A stretch of 5,117 nt of DNA from positions 1 to 5,117 of the forward strand of contig JACMOG010001010.1 in the NCBI GenBank assembly GCA_014378125.1, in the 5' to 3' direction. A program made the position numbers and the translations under genes. This stretch comes from Vitreoscilla sp. Lineage in GTDB: Bacteria > Pseudomonadota > Gammaproteobacteria > Burkholderiales > Burkholderiaceae. Below the pieces are notes generated by a model. That model was given only the letters and a program-made list of their open reading frames with translations. It searched no databases and was not told the DNA's origin. This document shows positions 1 through 5,117 of the stretch, in pieces (position 1 is the stretch's first letter; each line of letters opens with the position of its first letter).

Positions 1-949
1 CCATGGAGAACGCACCCGAGATCACCGCCTGCGACGCGATGACGGCCGCCATCGCGGCCAGCACCACCACCGGCGCCACCCAGGCCTGTGGGAACATCTT
101 GAAGAACGGGTTGGCGATGGCGCTGGGATCGTGGATCAGCAGCGCGCCCTGGCCCATGTAGTTGAGCGCGAGCGCCGGCAGCACCATGGTGCTCCAGGCC
201 AGGCGGATGGGCGTCTTGCCGAAGTGGCCCATGTCGGCGTACAGCGCCTCGGCGCCGGTGAGCGCCAGCACGATGGCCCCCAGCGCGGCCAGCACGTGCC
301 AGCCGCGATCGACCAGGAACTCGACCGCGTAGACCGGATTGAGCGCCTTGAGGATTTCCGGCGCCTGCGAGATGTGCAGCGCACCCACGATGGCCAGCCC
401 GCTGAACCACACGAGGATGATGGGGCCGAACAACTTGCCGAACGCCCCGGTGCCGAAGCGCTGGGCCGAGAACAGCAACACCAGGATCAAGACGGAGATG
501 GGCACCACGTAGGCCTTGAGCGCCGGCGTGATGACCTCGATGCCCTCGACCGCGCCCATGACGGTGACGGCCGGCGTGATGACGCTGTCGCCGAAGAACA
601 GCGTGGCGCCGAACATGCCCACCAGCAAGATGAGCGTGCGCCGCTGCGGCGTGCCGCCCGCCGCCTTGGCCGCCAGCGCGGTGAGCGCCATGGCGCCGCC
701 TTCGCCGTTGTTGTCGGCGCGCAGGATCAGGATCACGTACTTGAGCGTGACCACCAGCATCAGTCCCCAGAAGATGGTGGAGACGGCGCCGATCAGGTGC
801 CATGCGTCGAGCGGAACGCCCACGCCCGACACCGGCTGGAAGATCTCGTGCAGCGTATACAGCGGACTCGTGCCGATGTCGCCGTAGACGACGCCCAATG
901 CGCCCAGCGTCATGGCCCCGAGGCCCGCGCCATGTTCCTTGCTGCTCAT
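1..949 (-). CDS. kup: Kup-type potassium uptake protein, N-terminal half (3' end beyond left edge)
   Basis: Low-affinity K+ uptake protein of the Kup/HAK/KT family, an inner-membrane transporter that in characterised members works as a K+/H+ symporter. The visible part is 316 codons of a protein usually about 620-630 residues long. Family motifs seen in order are [13 protein letters not shown] (about residues 19-31), RADNNGEGG (77-85), [11 protein letters not shown] (120-130), [14 protein letters not shown] (231-244) and [11 protein letters not shown] (305-315). Hydrophobic segments lie near residues 51-76, 105-130, 147-162, 174-194, 217-233, 251-271 and 291-310, as expected for the first half of a 12-helix protein. 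The ATG at 949 is chosen because it leaves the usual short N-terminus (MSSKEHGAG) before the first motif. An in-frame ATG at 1009 would add 20 residues without family-like character. Neither start has a strong ribosome binding site; AGGA lies 12 bases before the 949 ATG. The frame is open and intact to the window edge. Transcribed divergently from corA. Confidence 0.96.
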   Translation of the reverse strand, partial: MSSKEHGAGLGAMTLGALGVVYGDIGTSPLYTLHEIFQPVSGVGVPLDAWHLIGAVSTIFWGLMLVVTLKYVILILRADNNGEGGAMALTALAAKAAGGTPQRRTLILLVGMFGATLFFGDSVITPAVTVMGAVEGIEVITPALKAYVVPISVLILVLLFSAQRFGTGAFGKLFGPIILVWFSGLAIVGALHISQAPEILKALNPVYAVEFLVDRGWHVLAALGAIVLALTGAEALYADMGHFGKTPIRLAWSTMVLPALALNYMGQGALLIHDPSAIANPFFKMFPQAWVAPVVVLAAMAAVIASQAVISGAFSM

Positions 950-1056
950 GAGATCGGCAGATCCTGCGGTCGAGTGCGTTCGCAGGTCCTTGGTTGGTAG
1001 GAAATGCATTCTGACCCAAAAGCGCGCCGCGACTGTTCCCCGTTAAAGTGCGCGTC
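950..1056. promoter_or_regulatory. Divergent intergenic region between kup and corA
   Basis: This 107-bp gap separates the start codons of two divergently transcribed transporter genes, so promoters for both must lie in it or extend into the coding regions. I could not find a convincing -35/-10 pair with proper spacing on either strand. The least GC-rich part is around 996-1020 and 1041-1047. There is no obvious operator-like palindrome or riboswitch, and the gap is too short for a typical Mg2+-responsive leader upstream of corA. The regulatory role is inferred from gene orientation only. Confidence 0.4.
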
Positions 1057-2025
1057 ATGCTGATCAACTGCGTCGCCTACGAGAACGGAGCCAAGCTCGC
1101 CGACATTCCCGTCTCCGAGATCAGCGACTACCTGGCGCACCCGTCCTGCTTCGTGTGGGTGGCGCTCAAGGACGCCACCGAGGACGAGCTGAAGACCATG
1201 CAGGCGAAGTTCGGCCTGCACGAGCTGGCGGTGGAGGACGCGTTGCATGGCCACCAGCGGCCCAAGGTGGAGGAGTACGGCGACACGCTGTTCGCCGTGG
1301 TGCACACGGTGGAGATGACGCCCATCGACGAGCTGACCACCGGCGAGGTGGACATCTTCGTGGGCGCCAACTTCGTGCTGTCGGTGCGCAACCGCAGCCG
1401 CCAGAACCTGCTGCAGGTGCGCGAACGCTCCGAGCGCGAGCCGCAGTTGCTGAGCCACGGCCCGGCCTTCGTGTTCTACGCGCTGCTGGACGCGGTGGTC
1501 GACCGCTACTTTCCCATCATCGACCGGCTCGAGACCGAGCTGGAAGAGGTGGAAGACCAGATCTTCGAGCCCGGCACCTCGCAGGCCAACATCCGCCGGC
1601 TGTACGAGCTCAAGAGCGACATCGGCGTCGTGCGGCACGCGGTCACCCCGCTGATCGACGCCGTGCACAAGCTGTTCAGCGGCCGCGTGCCGGCCGTGTG
1701 CGAAAACAACCGCGAATACTTCCGCGACGTGTTCGACCACCTGCTGCGCATGAACGGCTCGCTGGACAACCTGCGCGACACCATCGGCACCGCCATCCAG
1801 GTGAACCTGGCGATGGTGGCCATCGAGGAATCCGTGGTCAACAAGCGCCTGGCCGCCTGGGCCGGCATCTTCGCGGTGATCAGCGCGTTCGCCGGCATCT
1901 GGGGCATGAACTTCAAGTTCATGCCGGAGCTGGAATGGCACTACGGCTATCCGATGGCGCTGGGCACGATCACGATCGTGTGCGTGGTGCTGTACCGGCA
2001 GTTCAAGAAGTCGGGGTGGTTGTAG
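1057..2025 (+). CDS. corA: Magnesium/cobalt transport protein CorA
   Basis: CorA-family divalent cation channel (Mg2+, also Co2+), which in known members acts as a homopentamer in the inner membrane. The 322-residue product is complete and of normal length. Residues 1-260 form the cytoplasmic funnel region, with a long acidic helical stretch near 150-172 (YFPIIDRLETELEEVEDQIF). The pore helix is at about 265-283 and ends in the signature GMN (283-285), followed by the periplasmic loop motif MPEL (289-292). The second membrane helix is at about 299-314, and a short basic tail (RQFKKSGWL) follows, as expected for the cytoplasmic end. The ATG at 1057 gives MLINCVAYENG, a start that looks typical of beta-proteobacterial CorA. 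An in-frame GTG at 1048 would add only three residues. No clear Shine-Dalgarno sequence precedes either start. It is monocistronic here: kup diverges upstream and the next gene converges downstream. Confidence 0.97.
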   Translation: MLINCVAYENGAKLADIPVSEISDYLAHPSCFVWVALKDATEDELKTMQAKFGLHELAVEDALHGHQRPKVEEYGDTLFAVVHTVEMTPIDELTTGEVDIFVGANFVLSVRNRSRQNLLQVRERSEREPQLLSHGPAFVFYALLDAVVDRYFPIIDRLETELEEVEDQIFEPGTSQANIRRLYELKSDIGVVRHAVTPLIDAVHKLFSGRVPAVCENNREYFRDVFDHLLRMNGSLDNLRDTIGTAIQVNLAMVAIEESVVNKRLAAWAGIFAVISAFAGIWGMNFKFMPELEWHYGYPMALGTITIVCVVLYRQFKKSGWL

Positions 2026-2032
2026 TTCTTGA

Positions 2033-2187
2033 GGCTTGGCGCTTGGCGCTTCGGCCGGCGAGTCAGGACGTCGAGGGTTTCTGGCCACGATCTCGGCGGG
2101 CGAAGGCGGTGGGGTCGTGGCCAGAGCACCTCCCAAGCCCTCCAAGCCCCGACTCGCCACTCAAAGCGGCAAGCGACGGCGAAAGCC
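2033..2187. repeat. Nested imperfect inverted repeat filling the convergent gap between corA and the GGDEF gene
   Basis: Three pairs of complementary arms are nested around one centre near 2103. The inner pair, 2080-2090 with 2115-2125, is perfect over 11 bp. The middle pair, 2057-2064 with 2151-2158, is perfect over 8 bp (GGCGAGTC/GACTCGCC). The outer pair, 2040-2051 with 2164-2175, matches at 11 of 12 positions. A further 5-bp match joins 2033-2037 with 2183-2187. The unpaired stretch between middle and inner arms is unequal (15 versus 25 bases). An alternative pairing is also possible: 2033-2046 with 2133-2148, using GGCTTGG/CCAAGCC elements. It occupies nearly all of the non-coding DNA between two convergent stop codons. 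A bidirectional transcription-end structure or a small repeat element are both possible; neither is shown. Confidence 0.8.
2080..2125. terminator. Core hairpin: perfect 11-bp inverted repeat, possible bidirectional terminator
   Basis: TCTGGCCACGA at 2080-2090 is the exact reverse complement of TCGTGGCCAGA at 2115-2125, with a 24-base GC-rich loop. It starts 55 bases after the corA stop and 64 bases past the GGDEF stop on the other strand, so it is well placed to end both transcripts. There is no T-run after the stem on either strand, so it is not a standard intrinsic terminator. It could instead protect 3' ends or act with Rho. The inverted repeat is seen directly; the terminator role is an inference from position. 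Confidence 0.4.
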
Positions 2188-2188
2188 C

Positions 2189-3520
2189 TCAGGCCGGCTG
2201 GGACTCCGGCGCCGGCTGCGTGTCGAGCTCGATCTCCACACGGTCGCGGCCTTCCTGCTTGGCGCGGTACATCGCCTCGTCGGCGCGCTTGATGCCCTCG
2301 TTGAGGTCCTCGCCGCGGTGCCACTCGGCCACGCCGAAGCTGCACGTCACGCGCAGGCCCTCCACCCATTGCGCGCTGGCGATGCGCTCGCGCAGGCGCT
2401 CGGCGATGTCGCGTCCCTTCAGGCCCGGGGTGTCGCGGAAGACCAGGAGGAACTCCTCGCCGCCCCAGCGCGCGAACAGGTCGTCGCGCTGCACGGCGGA
2501 GCGCACCAGTTCGGCCAGCCCGCGGATCACCTGGTCGCCGGTGTCGTGGCCCAGCGTGTCGTTGACGCGCTTGAAGTGGTCGATGTCGATGAACACGAGC
2601 GTCATCGGAAAGGTCTGGGCGCCGCCCAGGCGCACGATGCGCGTGAGCTCGTCGGCCAGGCCCTTGCGGTTGAGCGCGCCGGTGAGCGGGTCGGTGCGGG
2701 CGATCTCCGCCAGGCTGCGGGTTTCCAGGCGGAGCGATTCGTTGAGGCGCTGCAGCGAGGTCTGGCTGGCCGCTGACAACCGCAGTTCGCGGCGCTTCAG
2801 AAGGCCGTCGACCACCAGGTAGCCCAGCACCGACAGCATCCACACCGCGATGATGCCCAGGCGGAAGGTGGCCGTGGAGATCAGCTTGCCTGAGAGCTCG
2901 ATGCGCTGGATGCGGATCGTGTGCAGGCCCGGCTCCACCTTCGGTCCGGTGGAGAACGCGATCTGGGTGGCGTTGCGGAAATCGGGCGCCTCCAGGTCGA
3001 GCGTCATCGGGTGCTCGTCGATCCACCACTGCGAGACCGTGAAACGGCTCAGGGGCACCTCGTACCCCTGAGGGTAGGCCGACGGCTCGTAGATGAGCTG
3101 GTCGATCTTCTCCGACTCGGGCACGCCCACCCTGGAATAGGCCGGGTCGAAGTTGCGCACGTAGATGCGCACGCGCTGCTGTGCCTCGGGGCCGGTGGCG
3201 GCAATCCACAGCTTCATCGAGTCGAAGCGGCTCAGGTCGATGCCATGAGGCGCGTTGGCGAGCTCGAGGCGCAGCTCGCAGAACGCCCATTCGTAGCCGG
3301 CGCGCAGGTCGCAGTCGATGCCCAGGTCGCCATGGGCGCGAGCGAGGGTGGCCACGCTGCGGCCGCCCACGTTGGCACGGTCGTCCAGCGCCAACGCGTT
3401 GTACGGCGAGCGCGCGTCGATGACCATCGTCGAGGTCATGCCGAACTGGTTCCACAGCAGCGCGACCCCGGTGAGGGCAAGCAGGACGATCAGCAGGCGA
3501 CGAAGGACGCGGGCGTGCAT
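2189..3520 (-). CDS. Membrane-anchored GGDEF diguanylate cyclase with periplasmic sensor region
   Basis: Predicted to make cyclic di-GMP from two GTP at the inner membrane in response to a periplasmic cue. The 443-residue product has an N-terminal membrane segment (about 7-25), a periplasmic region of roughly 190 residues (26-218), a second membrane segment (about 219-241), a helical linker (243-272) and a GGDEF domain (273-432). The catalytic domain shows DPLTG (277-281), FIDIDHFKRVND (310-321, first metal aspartate D312, guanine contact N320), GHDTGD (324-329) and GGEEF (353-357), then the usual ADEAMYRAKQEGRDRV end, so it should be active. The product-inhibition site is QRDD (344-347) instead of RxxD, so the key arginine is missing. 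The periplasmic part is rich in predicted beta strands, with WIAATG, VPLSRFT..WW and IRIQRIELSG; it resembles galactose-binding-like jelly rolls, but this is tentative. It contains two cysteines (C70, C81). The ATG at 3520 is the first in frame after a TAA at 3553-3551; no clear ribosome binding site is seen. The substrate or signal sensed is unknown. Confidence 0.93.
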   Translation of the reverse strand: MHARVLRRLLIVLLALTGVALLWNQFGMTSTMVIDARSPYNALALDDRANVGGRSVATLARAHGDLGIDCDLRAGYEWAFCELRLELANAPHGIDLSRFDSMKLWIAATGPEAQQRVRIYVRNFDPAYSRVGVPESEKIDQLIYEPSAYPQGYEVPLSRFTVSQWWIDEHPMTLDLEAPDFRNATQIAFSTGPKVEPGLHTIRIQRIELSGKLISTATFRLGIIAVWMLSVLGYLVVDGLLKRRELRLSAASQTSLQRLNESLRLETRSLAEIARTDPLTGALNRKGLADELTRIVRLGGAQTFPMTLVFIDIDHFKRVNDTLGHDTGDQVIRGLAELVRSAVQRDDLFARWGGEEFLLVFRDTPGLKGRDIAERLRERIASAQWVEGLRVTCSFGVAEWHRGEDLNEGIKRADEAMYRAKQEGRDRVEIELDTQPAPESQPA

Positions 3521-3713
3521 GGCAAGGGCAATGTCGCCGGGGATCGGCGCTTACACGGGAATCGGCGGACGCCGGGGTTTCTTGAGCATGGTTCAGTGAT
3601 GGTTACACCTTACCCGCGCGCGCGCCGATGCGTGCCGCACGGGCGCCACAAAGGGCCGCCAAGCGCGGAATTGTCGACAGGACAGCGATTCGCGTCGCCG
3701 ACTGGACCAGAAT
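3521..3713 (-). other. Intergenic region between sppA and the GGDEF gene
   Basis: This 193-bp gap lies downstream of the sppA stop and upstream of the GGDEF start, both on the minus strand. It is long enough for a separate promoter, although I could not identify a convincing -35/-10 pair. It holds an alternating CG run at about 3615-3625, an 8-bp palindrome TGTCGACA at 3672-3679, and a 12-codon reading frame at 3551-3589. I see no sppA terminator with a stable stem and T-run. Read-through from sppA therefore remains possible. Confidence 0.5.
3551..3589 (-). other. 12-codon mini-ORF upstream of, and in frame with, the GGDEF gene
   Basis: Reading the minus strand from the ATG at 3589 gives MLKKPRRPPIPV, then TAA at 3553-3551. 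The frame is the same as that of the GGDEF gene, whose ATG follows 30 bases after this stop. The peptide is basic and proline-rich. No Shine-Dalgarno sequence precedes it. It could be a short leader peptide, the remnant of a longer cytoplasmic N-terminus now interrupted by the TAA, or chance. Chance is the default reading for an ORF this short. Confidence 0.15.
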
Positions 3714-4766
3714 TCAGCGACGCAGCAGCGGCGCCTGCAGCTCGTGCACCGCGCCCGCGCCCACCGACGCGCCAAAGCGCATGGCCAGGCGTCCGGCCAC
3801 GTTCTCCTGCAGCGTGTAGTCGACCACGTCCTCGGCCTTGACCACGTCGCGGGCCACCGAGTCGAGGCTGCCGAAGTGGTCGGCCAGGCCCTGGTTGACG
3901 GCTTCCTCGCCGTTCCAGAACAGGCCAGAGAACGTGTCCGGGGTCTCGTGCAGGCGGGCGCCGCGGCCTTCCTTGACGACGGCGATGAACTGCTTGTGGA
4001 TCTGGTCGATCATGGCCTGCGCCAGCGCGCGCTGCTCGGGCTTGAGCGGCGAGAACGGATCCAGCATGCCCTTGTTGGCGCCGGCCGTGATCAGGCGGCG
4101 CTCGACGCCCAGCTTCTCCATCGTCCCGGTGAAGCCGAAGCCGTCCATGAGCACGCCGAGGGACCCGACGATGCTGGCCTTGCCGACGTAGATCTCGCCG
4201 GCGCCCACGGCCATGTAGTTCGCGCCGGAGCCGCACACCTCCTCGCAGACCGCATAGATCTTCTTGTGGTACTGGGCCTTCAGGCGCTTGATCTCGTCGT
4301 AGACGATGCCGGCCTGCACCGGGCTGCCGCCGGGCGAGTTGATGCGCATCACCACGGCCACGGCGTTCTTCTCCTCGAACGCGCTGCGCAGCGCCGAGAC
4401 GATGTTCTCCGCGCTGGCGTCGCCTTCCGACGCGATCTCGCCGCGGATCTCCACCAGCGCCGTGTGCGGGCCGTTGGGCGTGGACGCCTTGCCGCGCTGC
4501 GCCGACACCAGGCCCCACACGATGGCCAGCGCCAGCAGGAACCACGCGAGGCGGCCGGCCAGCCGCCAGCGACGGTCGGTGCGGCGATCGCGCATCATCT
4601 CGCCGGTGACCTGCGCCATCACGTGCTCCAGGCGCGACAGGTCGACGCCGATGTTGACGTTGACGGGCGGTGCGGGCGGCGCCGGCACGGGGGCGGGCGC
4701 GGGCACCGGGGCCGGGCCGGAATCGGGCAGCGGCGGGGTCTGCGTGGGCTCGAAATCTTGCGTCAT
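3714..4766 (-). CDS. sppA: S49 family signal peptide peptidase, single-domain SppA type
   Basis: Membrane-bound serine protease of the S49 family, expected to degrade signal peptides left in the inner membrane after protein export. The 350-residue length fits the short single-domain form, not the roughly 610-residue double-domain E. coli form. Residues 10-34 are an unusual Pro/Ala/Val-rich cytoplasmic tail. A single membrane anchor lies at about 70-88, and the protease domain at about 100-310 faces the periplasm. Motifs seen are RINSPGGSP (141-149, oxyanion-hole region), CGSGANYMA (178-186) with likely nucleophile S180, KASIVGSLGVLMDGFGF (196-212), and TAGANKGMLDPFSP (227-240) with likely general base K232. 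The Ser/Lys dyad is assigned by family knowledge and motif position. The ATG at 4766 overlaps the stop of the upstream Rieske gene (ATGA), and no separate ribosome binding site is visible, so translation is probably coupled. Confidence 0.94.
   Translation of the reverse strand: MTQDFEPTQTPPLPDSGPAPVPAPAPVPAPPAPPVNVNIGVDLSRLEHVMAQVTGEMMRDRRTDRRWRLAGRLAWFLLALAIVWGLVSAQRGKASTPNGPHTALVEIRGEIASEGDASAENIVSALRSAFEEKNAVAVVMRINSPGGSPVQAGIVYDEIKRLKAQYHKKIYAVCEEVCGSGANYMAVGAGEIYVGKASIVGSLGVLMDGFGFTGTMEKLGVERRLITAGANKGMLDPFSPLKPEQRALAQAMIDQIHKQFIAVVKEGRGARLHETPDTFSGLFWNGEEAVNQGLADHFGSLDSVARDVVKAEDVVDYTLQENVAGRLAMRFGASVGAGAVHELQAPLLRR
4689..4716 (+). repeat. G-quadruplex-type run in the 5' coding region of sppA (template strand)
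   Basis: The plus strand has five runs of three or more G at 4689-4693, 4695-4697, 4701-4703, 4708-4711 and 4714-4716, with loops of 1, 3, 4 and 2 bases. This satisfies the usual four-run G-quadruplex pattern. It lies 50-77 bases inside sppA and encodes, on the other strand, the Pro/Ala/Val-rich N-terminal tail. The G-rich strand is the template strand, so any quadruplex would form in DNA and not in the sppA mRNA. The motif may simply reflect proline and alanine codons in GC-rich DNA. Confidence 0.6.
4763..4766 (-). other. ATGA stop/start overlap joining the Rieske gene and sppA
   Basis: On the minus strand the sppA start codon ATG (4766-4764) overlaps the TGA stop of the Rieske gene (4765-4763). 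The 30 bases upstream of the sppA start lack a purine-rich binding site. Such four-base overlaps commonly mean that ribosomes finishing the first gene restart on the second, which ties the amounts of the two proteins together. Confidence 0.85.
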
Positions 4767-5117
4767 GGGTGGCTGCTATCTGGAGGAATGGCGTCGAACT
4801 CGACAGGGCGGACGTCTCGGGAAGGATACCAATACACCTGGCCGGCACGTTCGACCACGTCGACGGCCATCAGGCGCTGGCCCGCGCACGGGCCCGCGAT
4901 GCACTGTCCGGTGGTGGGCTCGTAGACGGCGCCGTGCATCGAGCAGACGATGAAGCGGCGATCGGTGTCGAGGAACTCTCCGGGCTTCCAGTCCATCTCG
5001 GTAGGCACGTGGGCGCAGCGGTTCAGGTAGGCCACCACGCGGCCGTCGAAGCGCAGCGCGAAGGCCCGCGCCGGTCGGCGCCACAGCAGCACGTCGAACA
5101 CGTGGGCGGTGCCGGCC
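4763..5117 (-). CDS. Rieske [2Fe-2S] domain protein (5' end beyond right edge)
   Basis: Small soluble iron-sulfur protein of the Rieske ferredoxin type. Two Cys and two His should bind a [2Fe-2S] cluster: CAH and CSMH, separated by 21 residues (C29, H31, C53, H56 counted from the GTG at 5101). The family's downstream segment follows, with HGAVYEPTTGQC and GPCAGQRL. No oxygenase catalytic domain or membrane anchor follows, so this is a stand-alone domain. Its electron partner is not known, and a role in a particular oxygenase cannot be assigned. The reading frame stays open through the right edge (AGTAH before the GTG codon), and the family normally has some 15-25 more N-terminal residues, so the true start is probably outside the window and the GTG is most likely an internal valine. 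The C-terminus (DAIPPDSSHP) ends in the overlap with sppA. The Rieske-sppA pairing is a recurring arrangement in Burkholderiales. Confidence 0.92.
   Translation of the reverse strand, partial: AGTAHVFDVLLWRRPARAFALRFDGRVVAYLNRCAHVPTEMDWKPGEFLDTDRRFIVCSMHGAVYEPTTGQCIAGPCAGQRLMAVDVVERAGQVYWYPSRDVRPVEFDAIPPDSSHP

Noticed and set aside
131..1000. 289-codon open frame on the plus strand opposite kup
   Set aside because: The opposite strand carries a full set of Kup motifs. The plus-strand product is rich in Arg, His, Gln and Asp with no family pattern, as is common for antisense frames in GC-rich DNA.
946..2160. 404-codon minus-strand frame opposite corA
   Set aside because: corA on the plus strand has the GMN and MPEL signature. 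The antisense product is His/Val/Gln-rich with no recognisable domain.
1155..2822. 555-codon plus-strand frame crossing corA, the gap and the GGDEF gene
   Set aside because: It overlaps corA in another frame and runs antisense to the cyclase. Its product is low-complexity Arg/Ala/Gly-rich sequence, so it is a GC-driven artefact despite its length.
1947..3455. 502-codon minus-strand frame overlapping the GGDEF gene in another frame
   Set aside because: The cyclase frame contains all the expected catalytic motifs; this one encodes Arg/Pro/Gly-rich sequence without them.
3563..3583. CGGC-GGAC-GCCG stem followed by GGGTTTCTT on the plus strand, resembling a terminator
   Set aside because: The stem has only 4 bp, and no plus-strand gene lies upstream for it to end.
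3615..3625. Alternating CG run with possible Z-DNA character
   Set aside because: Eleven bases of CG alternation is expected now and then at this GC content, and nothing else at the site supports a function.
3672..3693. Short palindromes TGTCGACA (3672-3679) and GCGATTCGC (3685-3693) downstream of sppA
   Set aside because: Both are short enough to occur often by chance in this GC-rich DNA and neither has a loop suitable for a hairpin.
4780..4790. GGAGGAATGG on the plus strand, looking like a ribosome binding site with a start codon
   Set aside because: Spacing to the ATG is too short, and the frame runs antisense to the Rieske and sppA genes with no family-like product.
3610..4848. Long alternate-frame ORFs on both strands over sppA, including the 393-codon plus-strand frame 3744-4925
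   Set aside because: The sppA frame has the S49 dyad motifs, anchor and coupled start. The alternates are compositionally biased shadows.

Overview
The window is GC-rich, densely coding DNA. Gene content, codon use and gene order suggest a beta-proteobacterium of the order Burkholderiales; this is an inference from protein resemblance, as no rRNA or other marker gene is present. I recognise five protein-coding genes, two of them cut by the window edges. I see no tRNA, rRNA, CRISPR array, insertion sequence or phage gene.

Layout from left to right: (1) positions 1-949, minus strand, hold the N-terminal half of a Kup-type potassium uptake protein that continues past the left edge. (2) A 107-bp divergent gap follows. 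(3) Positions 1057-2025, plus strand, encode a complete CorA magnesium/cobalt channel. (4) A 163-bp convergent gap (2026-2188) holds a set of nested inverted repeats, the most structured non-coding DNA in the window. (5) Positions 2189-3520, minus strand, encode a membrane-anchored GGDEF diguanylate cyclase with a large periplasmic sensor region. (6) A 193-bp gap contains a 12-codon mini-ORF. (7) Positions 3714-4766, minus strand, encode a single-domain SppA-type S49 signal peptide peptidase. (8) From 4763 to the right edge, minus strand, lies a Rieske [2Fe-2S] protein whose start is outside the window. It overlaps sppA by four bases.

Functionally, the left half carries two unrelated inner-membrane cation transporters (K+ and Mg2+/Co2+) transcribed divergently. 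The right half is a minus-strand run: the Rieske protein and SppA are translationally coupled, and the cyclase lies downstream with enough space for its own promoter. From general knowledge, Rieske-sppA pairs sit downstream of rluC and a HAD hydrolase in many Burkholderiales; those genes would lie beyond the right edge.

I do not see a new multi-gene system here. The points most worth a second look are the nested inverted repeat between corA and the cyclase gene, the cyclase's unassigned periplasmic domain and altered product-inhibition site, and a G-quadruplex-type run in the 5' end of sppA.
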